The notes: generated from the letters alone by a model not told the origin. Shown: positions 1-7,469, numbered from the stretch's first letter. The stretch: DNA of 16,451 nt from JAVJSD01 sp040219575 (GCA_040219575.1 JAVJSD010000067.1:1-16451), one strand, 5' to 3'. Numbers and translations are program-made.

Positions 1-105
1 GATGTCGACGAATTGGAACAAACCGTGGCGGGAAACCTTGCCGGCAAACGCACCAACCAACAACTGATGCGATCGTGGTTCGCCCATGCCAAACTCGAAC
101 TCTGA
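1..105 (+). CDS. 3' end of an unidentified gene
   Basis: The first base is already inside an open frame that reads 34 codons (ending ...SWFAHAKLEL) and stops at TGA 103-105. The codons have G/C-rich third positions like the rest of the window. The slipin start follows about 94 bases later with its own ribosome binding site, which is ordinary gene spacing. The fragment is mostly polar and helical-looking, with no membrane segment or recognisable motif, so I cannot name a family. It could be the last part of a real protein or, less likely, a chance open frame; its short length limits certainty. Confidence 0.5.
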   Translation, partial: DVDELEQTVAGNLAGKRTNQQLMRSWFAHAKLEL

Positions 106-186
106 AAAATAGGCATTAACAATACATGGCTCAATAAACGACGTTGAATCGGCATTTGCAAGGCAAGGCTCAATATGCGAATGAGT

Positions 187-192
187 GGGAGG
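187..192 (+). promoter_or_regulatory. Shine-Dalgarno that fixes the slipin start
   Basis: GGGAGG lies seven bases before ATG 200. An in-frame GTG at 185 would overlap this site and has no such motif at the proper distance, so ATG 200 is preferred. Confidence 0.6.
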
Positions 193-199
193 GCGATAC

Positions 200-1306
200 A
201 TGTTCGGAATCAAGCGAATCAAGATCCACAGCTACGAGATTGGTCTGTACTTCCGCGACGGCGAGTTCCGCGGTCTGCTGACCGCCGGCACGCACTGGCT
301 GTTCGATCCACTGGGCAAGGCCCGCGTGGACGTCGTCTCGCAGCGCGATCCGTGGCTGGTGCACGAGAAGCTCGACTTGATCGTTCGCAGCGGAGCGCTG
401 CAGGGCCGCGCCGTGGTGCTCGATCTCGAGGATCACGAGCGGGCGCTGGTCTGGATCGACCGTCGCTTCAGCCACATCCTGCCGGCCGGCCTGTTCGCGT
501 ACTGGACGGGCCAGAAGCAGGTGCGGGTTGAAGTGGTCGACGCCCGCGGCGTGCGCTTCGAGCACAAGGACCTGAAGGTCATCGCCCGCGCCGCCATGGC
601 GCAGCGCGTGCTGGATGTCTGCACGGTCAACCGCGATCGTGTGGGCGTGCTGTTCATCGACGGACGGTACGCCGACACGCTGGCGCCGGGGCTGTACGCC
701 TTCTGGAAGGGGCAGTCCGAGGCGAAGGTGGTCGAGGTCGATCTGCGGGAGACGATGGTCGACGTCGGCGGTCAGGACATCATGACGGCCGACAAGGTCA
801 CGCTGCGGCTGAACGCCGTGGCGACCTACAAGATCGCCGACGCCCGCCGGGCCGTCAGCCAGACCGACGACGTGCGGCAGGCGCTGTACCGCGAAACGCA
901 GCTCGTGCTGCGGGCCGTGGTGGGCGCCCGCGAGCTCGACGCCTTCCTGGCCGACAAGGACGCCGTGGCCAGCGAGATCGAGCAGTGCGTTCGTCGCCGG
1001 GCGGGTGAGCTGGGTCTGGAGTTGGCTTCGGTCGGCATCCGCGATGTGATCCTGCCGGGCGAAATGAAGGACCTGATGAACAAGGTCACGGAGGCCAAGA
1101 AGGCCGCCGAGGCCAACCTCATCGCTCGCCGCGAGGAGACGGCCGCCATGCGCAGCCAGGTCAACACGGCCCGACTGCTGACCGACAACCCGACGTTGAT
1201 GCGTCTGCGGGAGCTGGAAGTTCTCGAGAAGATCGCTTCGACGGGCGGTCTGAAGATCATGCTCGGCGAGAAGGGACTGGCCGAGCGGGTCGTGAACATG
1301 CTGTAG
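200..1306 (+). CDS. Slipin-type SPFH/Band 7 protein with three N-terminal repeats
   Basis: This 368-residue protein belongs to the SPFH (stomatin/prohibitin/flotillin/HflK) superfamily, whose members form large oligomeric rings or scaffolds. The Band 7 core covers about residues 180-300 (DLRETMVDVGGQDIMTADKV, then a helical region with EAKKAAEANLIARREETA). Unlike stomatin or the classic bacterial slipin it has no N-terminal membrane helix. Instead it starts with three related modules at about residues 13-47, 80-114 and 147-181, each built as 'xxGLxFxDGxF..xLxPGxxxFW...V.VVD'. The region before the Band 7 core is therefore a 67-residue tandem repeat. No NfeD-like protease gene, the usual partner of membrane slipins, is adjacent. 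I recall very similar proteins of about 370 residues in many bacteria annotated simply as slipin family. A hairpin terminator follows, so the gene is probably transcribed alone. The exact role is unknown. Confidence 0.85.
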   Translation: MFGIKRIKIHSYEIGLYFRDGEFRGLLTAGTHWLFDPLGKARVDVVSQRDPWLVHEKLDLIVRSGALQGRAVVLDLEDHERALVWIDRRFSHILPAGLFAYWTGQKQVRVEVVDARGVRFEHKDLKVIARAAMAQRVLDVCTVNRDRVGVLFIDGRYADTLAPGLYAFWKGQSEAKVVEVDLRETMVDVGGQDIMTADKVTLRLNAVATYKIADARRAVSQTDDVRQALYRETQLVLRAVVGARELDAFLADKDAVASEIEQCVRRRAGELGLELASVGIRDVILPGEMKDLMNKVTEAKKAAEANLIARREETAAMRSQVNTARLLTDNPTLMRLRELEVLEKIASTGGLKIMLGEKGLAERVVNML

Positions 1307-1315
1307 TCGTCCCCA

Positions 1316-1346
1316 GGGCCCCATCGCAAGGTGGGGCCCTTTTTTT
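1316..1346 (+). terminator. Rho-independent terminator of the slipin gene
   Basis: A perfect 8-bp stem (GGGCCCCA 1316-1323 with TGGGGCCC 1332-1339) encloses an 8-base loop and is followed at once by seven T (1340-1346). It begins 10 bases after the slipin stop. Confidence 0.9.
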
Positions 1347-1889
1347 CGTCGACCGTTTTCTGGTCGCCGCGGCCGGCACGATCCATACGGCGAACAAGAC
1401 GAACCGCTGATGAACGCCAGGCTCCGTCTGGAAACGCACACCGGGCGATTCAATTCGTAGCGGAACTCGTGAGCGTGTTCCTCCTTCTCAATGCCGTCGG
1501 AAGTCTCACGACTTCCGCTACGCAGTTTCCGGACAAAACCCGTCGATTCGCGGTTTCGCCGCCTTCTGTTTTTCGCAAGGGTGCTGCGCAATCTCGGCGA
1601 ACCTTGGGGGACGTTCGGCTGTCTCGGTGGTTGCGCAGCGGGATTTGTCGTCCCCTGCGCCGTTTCCATCTCAAGTGCAATTCCCGCACAGGAGGCCCGA
1701 CGATGCGATCCTTCCATCGCTGTATTGAGCCGTTGAGCCTGCGCTCTCGCCTGGGATAGCCTCGCCGCTGGCCCGGTCGGGCCAGGCTCCTCTCTCCGCT
1801 CGTTCTTCCCCCACTCATTCCGCGCGCCGGCGGCGTTGGATATTCCGTGCGCCGTCGGTCAGCGCGTCCCTTTCTGGTTGGGAGCAACC
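1347..1889. other. 543-base stretch without a convincing gene
   Basis: Short open frames occur on both strands (for example plus 1331-1759). Their translations are Arg/Ser-rich with no domain, they start inside the slipin terminator or lack a ribosome binding site, and they overlap each other. The stretch contains the inverted repeat at 1456-1522 and a small hairpin at 1768-1785 (CTGGCCC/GGGCCAG, 4-base loop). The 3' part presumably carries the promoter and leader of the RbfA-like gene, but I see no clear -35/-10 pair. Confidence 0.6.
1456..1522. repeat. Inverted repeat with two alternative hairpins
   Basis: An 18-base arm at 1456-1473 pairs with 1505-1522 at 17 of 18 positions. The right arm is also part of a tighter palindrome, CGGAAGTC (1498-1505) and GACTTCCG (1510-1517) around a 4-base loop. 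The sequence can therefore fold in two mutually exclusive ways. It resembles an intergenic repetitive palindrome rather than a terminator, since no T tract follows. Confidence 0.7.
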
Positions 1890-2381
1890 ATGAAACGAGA
1901 GAAACGTGCGCGCCGGCGTCGTGCCGCGCGATTCGTGGAGCAAGTCGAGGATCTGGAAATCGTTGGGGCCGCCGAGTCTGGTGCGAAAGGATCGCGGCCC
2001 GGCGCGAGGAGGAACCGCAAGGCGATGCAGCTTTGCCGACAAGTCGCCGACGCCCTCGGCTACGTGTTGGCCGGCGGCGACGTGTCGGCCGGCGACGTGT
2101 CGGCCGGCGACGTGTTGGACGGCGACGTGTTGGACGGCGACGACGACGAACTATTCGCCTGCCTGCGGGTGGTGTCGGTCGTGCCGGCGCCGGATAGCTC
2201 GCGGCTGCTGGTGACGGTCACCTCGGACGTGCCGCGCGAGCGGTTCCAGCCGCAGGCGATCGTCGCCTACCTCGACCGACGCGCGGGAATCTTGCGGACC
2301 GAGGTCGCCGCCTCGATCCACCGCAAGCGCGCCCCCGTGCTGTTGTTCAACGTTGTCGGCCCTTGTGCGGCCGAGGTGTGA
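1890..2381 (+). CDS. RbfA-like ribosome-binding factor with in-frame repeat insertion
   Basis: The product is 163 residues. The start is ATG 1890, preceded by GGGAGC five bases upstream. The N-terminus is very basic (residues 1-55, Arg/Lys-rich). The core from about residue 50 resembles RbfA, the KH-fold factor that binds 16S rRNA during late 30S maturation: RKAMQLCRQVADALGYVL aligns with the first helix, then LRVVSVVPAPDSSRLLVTV with the central strands, and LRTEVAASIHRKRAPVLLFNV with the last helix and strand, as in E. coli 'LRSxL...LRxVPELxF'. Between the first helix and the next strand sits a Gly/Asp-rich insertion of four 5-residue repeats. E. coli RbfA is about 130 residues and sits next to infB; here the neighbour is tuf, so this may be a second, divergent RbfA. 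The assignment rests on pattern recognition and could be wrong in detail. Confidence 0.65.
   Translation: MKREKRARRRRAARFVEQVEDLEIVGAAESGAKGSRPGARRNRKAMQLCRQVADALGYVLAGGDVSAGDVSAGDVLDGDVLDGDDDELFACLRVVSVVPAPDSSRLLVTVTSDVPRERFQPQAIVAYLDRRAGILRTEVAASIHRKRAPVLLFNVVGPCAAEV
2076..2135 (+). repeat. 15-bp tandem repeat inside the RbfA-like gene
   Basis: Four consecutive 15-bp units occur: two identical ggcgacgtgtcggcc followed by two identical ggcgacgtgttggac. They encode GDVSA, GDVSA, GDVLD, GDVLD (residues 63-82). A partial unit runs on into an Asp-rich GDDDE. All units are in frame, so changes in copy number would lengthen or shorten the protein without breaking it. Confidence 0.95.
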
Positions 2382-2424
2382 GGGCGTCCGCCGCCCTCTG
2401 TTGTCGAGCGTGTTTCCGGTCCGC

Positions 2425-2470
2425 GCGCGCGAACGCCGCAGCCTGGCAAGCCGCGGCGTGCAACGCGCGC
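2425..2470 (+). promoter_or_regulatory. Nested GC hairpin upstream of tuf
   Basis: In the 148-base spacer before tuf an outer stem (GCGCGCG 2425-2431 with CGCGCGC 2464-2470) encloses an inner stem (CGCCGC 2434-2439 with GCGGCG 2453-2458). T-rich sequence follows at 2489-2506. It could be a leader structure of tuf, a weak terminator of the RbfA-like gene or an attenuator; the sequence does not decide between these. Confidence 0.45.
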
Positions 2471-2516
2471 AGCGGCCCGGTCCCGTGCTTTTGTCTCTGT
2501 TTTTCTTCATCCCTCG

Positions 2517-2524
2517 AAAGGAGG
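2517..2524 (+). promoter_or_regulatory. Strong Shine-Dalgarno of tuf
   Basis: AAAGGAGG ends five bases before ATG 2530. It is the strongest ribosome binding site in the window, as expected for a highly expressed elongation factor, and it rejects the in-frame upstream start that would begin near 2353. Confidence 0.85.
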
Positions 2525-2529
2525 AACTT

Positions 2530-3729
2530 ATGGCCAAGGAGACCTATCGTCGCGACAAGACCAGCGTCAACGTGGGAACCATCGGTCACATCGACCACGG
2601 CAAGACCACGCTGACCGCCGCCCTGCTGCGCGTGCAATCGGAAAAGGGCCTGGCCGAGTACAAGCCCTACGCCGAGATCGCCCGCGGCGGCATCGTGCGG
2701 GACAAGAACAAGACCGTGACGATCACGACTTCGCACGTTCGGTACGAGACCGAGCAGCGGGCGTACGCCCACATCGACTGTCCCGGCCACGCCGACTACA
2801 TCAAGAACATGATTACCGGCGCGGCGCAGATGGACGGGGCGGTGCTGTTGGTTTCGGCGGCCGACGGTCCGATGCCGCAAACGCGCGAGCACGTGCTGTT
2901 GGCGCGGCAGGTGGGCGTTCCCCACCTGGTGGTGTTCCTCAACAAGTGCGACCTGGTGGAAGATCCCGAGTTGATCGACCTGGTCGAGATGGAACTGCGC
3001 GAGCTGTTGTCGCGCTATGGATTTCCCGGCGAAAGCGTGCCGGTGATCCGTGGTTCGGCGATGCGGGCGCACGACAACCCGACCGATCCCCAGGCGACGC
3101 GCTGCATCGAGGAGTTGCTGGAGGCGCTCGAGAACGAGATTCCCGATCCGCCTCGGGCGATCGACCTGCCGCTGCTGATGCCGATCGAGAACGTGTTTTC
3201 GATCGAGGGCCGCGGGACGGTCGTCACCGGCAAGATCGAACGCGGCCAGGTGCGCGCCGGCGACACGGTGGAAATCGTGGGACTGGACCAGCAGCCGCGC
3301 AAGGTGGTGGTGACGCAGGTCGAGACGTTCGGCAAGCTGTTGGAAGTCGCCCAGGCGGGCGACAACGTCGGCTGCCTGCTGCGCGGCGTCGCGCGCGACG
3401 AGGTGCAGCGCGGCCAGGTGTTGGCCGCGGTTGGTTCGATCACGCCCCACGTCGAGTTCGAGGCGGAAGTGTACGTGCTGACGAAGGAGGAAGGCGGACG
3501 GCATACGCCGTTCGTCGATGGCTACACGCCGCAGTTCTTCTTCCGCACGACCGACGTAACGGGCACGACGGCGGTGCTGGGTGAGGCGGTCATGGCCCTG
3601 CCCGGCGACGGCGTGACGCTGGGCGTGCGTCTGTCGCGCCCGGTGGCGATCGACGACGGAGCCCGCTTCGCCATTCGCGAAGGGGGAAAGACCGTCGGTT
3701 CGGGCGTCGTCACCAGAGTGTTGGTGTAG
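2530..3729 (+). CDS. tuf: Translation elongation factor Tu
   Basis: This 399-residue GTPase delivers aminoacyl-tRNA to the ribosome, and the length is normal for EF-Tu. Visible motifs are the P-loop GHIDHGKT (19-26), DCPGH (83-87, with the catalytic His equivalent at H87), NKCD (138-141), RGSA (about 163-166), the domain 2 start IEGRGTVVTGKIERG and the C-terminal motif IREGGKTVGSGVV. Switch I is unusual: where most bacteria have NAPEEKARGITI, this protein reads ARGGIVRDKNKTVTI (51-65). It loses the RG pair but keeps the Mg-binding Thr (T64). I recall the same kind of switch I in planctomycete EF-Tu. The gene is not followed by secE, nusG or ribosomal genes but by a terminator, so it is monocistronic or coupled only to the RbfA-like gene. 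It may be a second tuf copy; that cannot be judged from this window. Confidence 0.96.
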   Translation: MAKETYRRDKTSVNVGTIGHIDHGKTTLTAALLRVQSEKGLAEYKPYAEIARGGIVRDKNKTVTITTSHVRYETEQRAYAHIDCPGHADYIKNMITGAAQMDGAVLLVSAADGPMPQTREHVLLARQVGVPHLVVFLNKCDLVEDPELIDLVEMELRELLSRYGFPGESVPVIRGSAMRAHDNPTDPQATRCIEELLEALENEIPDPPRAIDLPLLMPIENVFSIEGRGTVVTGKIERGQVRAGDTVEIVGLDQQPRKVVVTQVETFGKLLEVAQAGDNVGCLLRGVARDEVQRGQVLAAVGSITPHVEFEAEVYVLTKEEGGRHTPFVDGYTPQFFFRTTDVTGTTAVLGEAVMALPGDGVTLGVRLSRPVAIDDGARFAIREGGKTVGSGVVTRVLV

Positions 3730-3741
3730 ACCAACAGTGAA

Positions 3742-3781
3742 GCCCCTGGCTCGGATTTCGAGCCAGGGGCGATTTTTTTTT
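3742..3781 (+). terminator. Rho-independent terminator of tuf
   Basis: A perfect 12-bp stem (3742-3753 with 3759-3770) around the loop GATTT is followed by GA and nine T (3773-3781). It starts 12 bases after the tuf stop. The convergent csp gene ends 25 bases further on, so the stem may also stop minus-strand transcripts, although no T tract is present on that side. Confidence 0.95.
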
Positions 3782-3805
3782 CGTCGGACGGAGAGCGGAT
3801 TCCGC

Positions 3806-4009
3806 TCAGTCGATAATCCGAACAGCCGTAGCGCGAGGGCCCTTGGGACCTTGCTCGGTGCTGTACTCGACGTTCTGCCCTTCTTGCAGTTCCTCGAAGG
3901 AGATTCCCTCGAGCCCCGAGGCGTGGAAGAACACGTCAGTGCCGCGTTCGTCTCGGATGAATCCGAAACCTTTGTCGGATACAAGCTTCTTAATCTGGCC
4001 TTGCGGCAT
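3806..4009 (-). CDS. Cold-shock-domain protein
   Basis: This 67-residue protein is a single cold-shock domain (OB fold) that binds single-stranded RNA and DNA. RNP1 reads KGFGFI and RNP2 reads VFFHAS; the remainder (GQIKKLVSDKGFGFIRD at the N-terminus, GPRATAVRI at the C-terminus) follows the CspA family closely. The start is ATG at 4009, preceded by TGGAG six bases upstream; an in-frame GTG four codons earlier would overlap that site. A 5' leader of about 90 bases separates the start from the promoter-like sequence at 4106-4135. Such leaders are long in cold-inducible csp genes, but I see no specific cold-box motif. The gene is convergent with tuf. The family has many paralogues, so no numbered symbol is given. 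Confidence 0.95.
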   Translation of the reverse strand: MPQGQIKKLVSDKGFGFIRDERGTDVFFHASGLEGISFEELQEGQNVEYSTEQGPKGPRATAVRIID

Positions 4010-4105
4010 CTGTCGCTCCACTCAAACTTAACGGTGTCTTGGTAGTGATGAACCCGGCGGTGGATCGAACGAAAGGTCCGCTCGCCGAGTTTCCGCGTGA
4101 CCCAG

Positions 4106-4135
4106 ATTCTACCGCTTTGGATGGCGAAAAGACAA
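4106..4135 (-). promoter_or_regulatory. Promoter-like sequence of csp
   Basis: On the minus strand TTGTCT (4135-4130) and TAGAAT (4111-4106) are separated by 18 bases, matching the sigma-70 pattern at 4/6 and 5/6 positions. Transcription would begin near 4099, giving a leader of about 90 bases before the csp start. Confidence 0.55.
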
Positions 4136-4160
4136 CATAGTATGCCCAGGAACTTTTGAA

Positions 4161-7100
4161 TTACCGAGGTGCTGAGTCGTCGTTCCGGGGCGACGCCGGC
4201 GCCGCGGATTGCTCGTCGGCCGGCAGCGGAATCTGCGAGGGGCCCATCAGATACGAAAACAGTTGCCGAACCTGTTCCGTCGTCAGGTTCTGGAGCATGC
4301 CCTCGGGCATCATCGACAACGGCGAATCGGCCCGCTCCTCGATCTCGTCGACGGGCGCCACGACCTTCTCGTTAACGGTTTGAATGGTGACGGCCGCCTT
4401 GGTTTCCGCCACCACCAGGCCGGTGATCACGCGTCCCTTGGTGGTGACGAGCGTCTGCATCTGGTAGTCCTTGGAGACGGCGGCGCTGGGGTCCACGATG
4501 GTTTGCAGCAGGTATTCGAGATTGGTCCGCTGCGAGCCGGTGATGTCGGGGCCGATGGCGCCGCCGGCGTCGAACAGGCGATGGCAATTGGCGCAGGTCT
4601 TCTGGAACAACGCCCGGCCCGCGGCCCGATCGGCCGAGGCGAGCGACTCCGGCGAGAGCCGCCTTCTGTATTCGGCCACGAGCCGGGATTTGGCGGCGGG
4701 GGTGGTTCGCAATTCGCCCCACACGGCCCGGATGCGCGAATTCAGTCGTTCGTCTCCCAGGCTGACCAATTGGCGCGCCGTGTAGGCGGTCAACTCGCTG
4801 CGGGAAACGTCGCCGGCCTCCACGGCGTCGAGCAATTTCGACGCCCACGATCGCCGCGACGCCAGCGTTTGCAGCACGTCCTGACGCGCCGCGGACTCAA
4901 ACGAGTCGTAAGCCTCGAGCAGCGCTTCGGCCGTATCGGGATGATCGAATTCGGCGAGGCCGCGCACGGCGGCCCGGCGGGTGTCGGGATCGCCGGTAAG
5001 GTCCAACAACAGCGGCGCGACGCCCTCGGCCTGTTTGGCGACCAGCGCGCCGATAGCCCGATTTCGCGACGACGCCTCCGCTTTTGGATTCATCGCCAAT
5101 CGCCGCAGCGTGACCAGCGCCGTGGGATCGTCGAATACCAACGCCAGTTGCAGCGAGCGCTCGCCGACGGCGGGGGAGGAGGAGGCCTGAAGCTTCGCGA
5201 ACGCCGCCGACCAGGAGCGCGGCATGTCGACGGTGCGGCGGCCCTCGAGTCCGGTCAGGATGCCGGCCAGCGTCGCCGCTTGGACGTCGTCGTCCCCATC
5301 CGCCAACTGCGCGACCAGCGTGTCGAGCTCACGTTTCGCCTCGGGAATCTCCGCCACGCGGCGGGCGACGTGCCGAGCGAGCAGCGGAATGCGCGTCGTC
5401 GAGGCAAACTTCACGAAACGCTGCGGGTCGTCGTGCACCAGCGGCTCGACCGCATACCACAACATCAGCGGCAGGTTGGCGTCGGCGGCGTCTTCGCTCC
5501 GTCGCGCGAGCGCTTCGGCGACCGGCCACCGCTGCGAGGGCGCCAGGCGCTGCAGGCAACTGGCGAGATGCAACCGCACCAGCGGCGACTCTCCGCCGGC
5601 GGCCAACTCGCGAAACCGCTTCAAGGCGTTCGCCGGGGGATGTCGGTCCTCGCACAGCAGCCGCACCGCCCAAGCGCGGACCTCCTCGCGGTCGTGCGCG
5701 AGTTGCTCAACGAGAAAGCCGACGTCGAGGCGACCGATCACGTGCAGCGCCCAGAGAGCGCGGAGCTTGCGCGGTGCGTCGACTTGCTCGTCGAACATCG
5801 TGTATAGCCGCTGTGCAACTTCGTTCATGTCGCGGCCGGCCGCCGCGCGCTGCTGAAGCAATCGCCGCGCGTGCCGCACAAACCAGTCGTTGCGATGCAT
5901 TTGCAGCGACGCGAGTTGCAGATCGCTCATCCGCGACAGGTCGCTCTTGAACGGCGTCGGCTTGCCATACGAAATCTTGTAGATGCGGCCCGTTTCGCGG
6001 CGCGTGTTCCGCACGCTGTGGCACTCGCCGGTATCGGACCAGTCGCTGGCGAAAACCGAACCGTCGGGGCCGTAACGCAACGTCACGCCCATGTACCAGG
6101 GATCGCGGGAGCGCATCAAATCGGGGCCGTGCGAGGCGGTGTAGCCCGAGCCTTCGCGGGCCAGCAGGTCGTTGTTGATCCGCCGGCCGTGAATGTTGTT
6201 CGTGAAGAGGGTGTTGCGGTAGCGGTCGGGCCAGCTATCGCCGAGGTAGACCATCGTGCCGCAATGGGCGTGTCCGCCGCCGGCCGCGTCTTCCTCGGCG
6301 GATCCGATGCCGTCCCGAATATCGCCTTCGCCCACGAAGTGCAGGTGGTCGGCGATGGTGGGAATCCGCTCGTAGGCGAACTCGCTCGACTTGCGGTTTC
6401 GCCACGGTTCGTAGTGGGCGCCGTAGACGACGTGGAACAGATGCGGATTGACGCAGTTGCAGACGAACGCCTCGCCGACGTCGTTCCAGTCGATGCCCCA
6501 GGGATTGGTGGTCCCGTCGGCGTACGGCTCCCACTCATGCCGCACGGGATGATAGCGATAGACACCTCCATCGAAGCGCACGCGCTCGGACTCCGCCGCC
6601 CCCGGCTTGCCGATCATCGACCAGTTGGTGCGTCCGTGCGTGCCATACAACCAGCCGTCCGGCCCCCAGGAAAAACCGTTGGCCAGGTTGTGCGCGTTGG
6701 CGTGATTGCCGAAACCGTCGAGCAGCACCTCGGCGGGTCCGTCGGGACGGTCGTCGCCGTCGCGGTCGGGGATGAAGTAAAAGTACGGCGGCGACATGAC
6801 CCACGCGCCTCCGAAGCCCACTTCGACGCCGGTGACATAGTTCAACTGGTCGTAGAAGACCGTTCGCTTGTCGAACCGGCCGTCGCCGTCTTCGTCCTCC
6901 AGAATCAAGATGCGATCGCCGGGCGTCGTACCATGGTTCGGGTACTTGTAGGCCTCCGCCACCCACAGTCGGCCGCGGTCGTCGATGCAGAAGGCGATCG
7001 GCTGCCGGACATCGGGCTCGCCCGCGAACAGTTCGACCTGAAACCCTTGGGGGACGATCATCGACGCGGCGGCTTCGACCGGCGGCGACGGTTCGTCAAT

Positions 7101-7187
7101 CACCGGCTGATCTGGCTGCTGGGACCACAGCGAAGAAGCGACACAGGTTGTCAACAGAAGATTGAGGATCACCAGGACTCGATTCAC
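4161..7187 (-). CDS. Secreted PVC-type c-type cytochrome / membrane-bound dehydrogenase-like protein
   Basis: The 1008-residue product begins with a signal peptide (about 1-22, MNRVLVILNLLLTTCVASSLWS). Residues about 40-410 form a beta-propeller-like region typical of the Pirellula/Verrucomicrobium 'membrane-bound dehydrogenase' family: 'PQGFQVELFAGEPDVRQPIAF', 'ILEDEDGDGRFD', 'NHANAHNLANGFSWGPDGWLYG'. About 420-830 is a helical HEAT-like region (many 'VRLHLASCLQRLAP'-type repeats). The C-terminal haem-binding domain has one CxxCH (CANCH, 865-869), GPDITG and a likely axial Met in SPLSMMPEGM. It should act outside the cytoplasmic membrane as an electron carrier or sugar-dehydrogenase-like enzyme; the substrate is unknown. 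The start is GTG 7187, with GGAG eight bases upstream; the nearby upstream ATG is out of frame. It is monocistronic here, and planctomycetes often have many paralogues. Confidence 0.9.
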   Translation of the reverse strand: MNRVLVILNLLLTTCVASSLWSQQPDQPVIDEPSPPVEAAASMIVPQGFQVELFAGEPDVRQPIAFCIDDRGRLWVAEAYKYPNHGTTPGDRILILEDEDGDGRFDKRTVFYDQLNYVTGVEVGFGGAWVMSPPYFYFIPDRDGDDRPDGPAEVLLDGFGNHANAHNLANGFSWGPDGWLYGTHGRTNWSMIGKPGAAESERVRFDGGVYRYHPVRHEWEPYADGTTNPWGIDWNDVGEAFVCNCVNPHLFHVVYGAHYEPWRNRKSSEFAYERIPTIADHLHFVGEGDIRDGIGSAEEDAAGGGHAHCGTMVYLGDSWPDRYRNTLFTNNIHGRRINNDLLAREGSGYTASHGPDLMRSRDPWYMGVTLRYGPDGSVFASDWSDTGECHSVRNTRRETGRIYKISYGKPTPFKSDLSRMSDLQLASLQMHRNDWFVRHARRLLQQRAAAGRDMNEVAQRLYTMFDEQVDAPRKLRALWALHVIGRLDVGFLVEQLAHDREEVRAWAVRLLCEDRHPPANALKRFRELAAGGESPLVRLHLASCLQRLAPSQRWPVAEALARRSEDAADANLPLMLWYAVEPLVHDDPQRFVKFASTTRIPLLARHVARRVAEIPEAKRELDTLVAQLADGDDDVQAATLAGILTGLEGRRTVDMPRSWSAAFAKLQASSSPAVGERSLQLALVFDDPTALVTLRRLAMNPKAEASSRNRAIGALVAKQAEGVAPLLLDLTGDPDTRRAAVRGLAEFDHPDTAEALLEAYDSFESAARQDVLQTLASRRSWASKLLDAVEAGDVSRSELTAYTARQLVSLGDERLNSRIRAVWGELRTTPAAKSRLVAEYRRRLSPESLASADRAAGRALFQKTCANCHRLFDAGGAIGPDITGSQRTNLEYLLQTIVDPSAAVSKDYQMQTLVTTKGRVITGLVVAETKAAVTIQTVNEKVVAPVDEIEERADSPLSMMPEGMLQNLTTEQVRQLFSYLMGPSQIPLPADEQSAAPASPRNDDSAPR

Positions 7188-7245
7188 AAGGTCCGCTCCA
7201 ACTCACGCGTTTCATTGTGGATTCATTGATTGCCGACTGCATTTC

Positions 7246-7469
7246 CAATGCCGACGATGTAGCGAGAAATGTCGTTTATTGAGGCCTGTAATTTCAATGT
7301 CAGGCACCCCTTGCGATCGACTCGTTTAACGGCGAGCCGAAGGCGTCGGCGGATCGTTGCAGCAACGTTTCCAGCTAGTGCGGCGTCGTGCGCGCGCCGT
7401 CGCCTTCGGCTTGCCGTTAAACGACACGGCTCGCTACATCGTCGGCATTGACATTGCAGGCCTCAATAA
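7246..7469. repeat. Shuffled inverted repeats A-B ... A'-B'
   Basis: The 21 bases 7246-7266 are perfectly reverse-complementary to 7430-7450. The 17 bases 7276-7292 are reverse-complementary to 7453-7469 with one mismatch. The order is A, B, A', B', not A, B, B', A', so this is not a simple hairpin but a mosaic of inverted pieces. Confidence 0.85.
7322..7424. repeat. 103-base palindromic unit with 24-base arms
   Basis: The 24 bases 7322-7345 and 7401-7424 are reverse complements except at one position. The stem can be extended inward with mismatches (CGGCG next to CGCCG). It encodes no protein and has no T tract, so a repetitive-element origin is more likely than a terminator. Confidence 0.85.

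Noticed and set aside
170..1717. Long minus-strand open frame antisense to the slipin gene
   Set aside because: It is a GC-driven shadow: the His/Asp/Leu/Val-rich translation has no domain, and it runs through the slipin terminator, while the plus-strand frame has clear family motifs.
1331..1759. Possible 142-residue gene after the slipin
   Set aside because: It begins in the terminator stem, lacks a ribosome binding site, contains the repeat 1456-1522 and has no recognisable domain.
2347..3984. Long minus-strand open frame antisense to tuf
   Set aside because: It overlaps tuf and the terminator; the composition (many His, Arg, Gln) is typical of antisense frames in GC-rich genes.
4209..5807. 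Plus-strand open frames antisense to the cytochrome (also 5871-7229)
   Set aside because: They are shadows of a gene with signal peptide, propeller and CxxCH motifs on the other strand.
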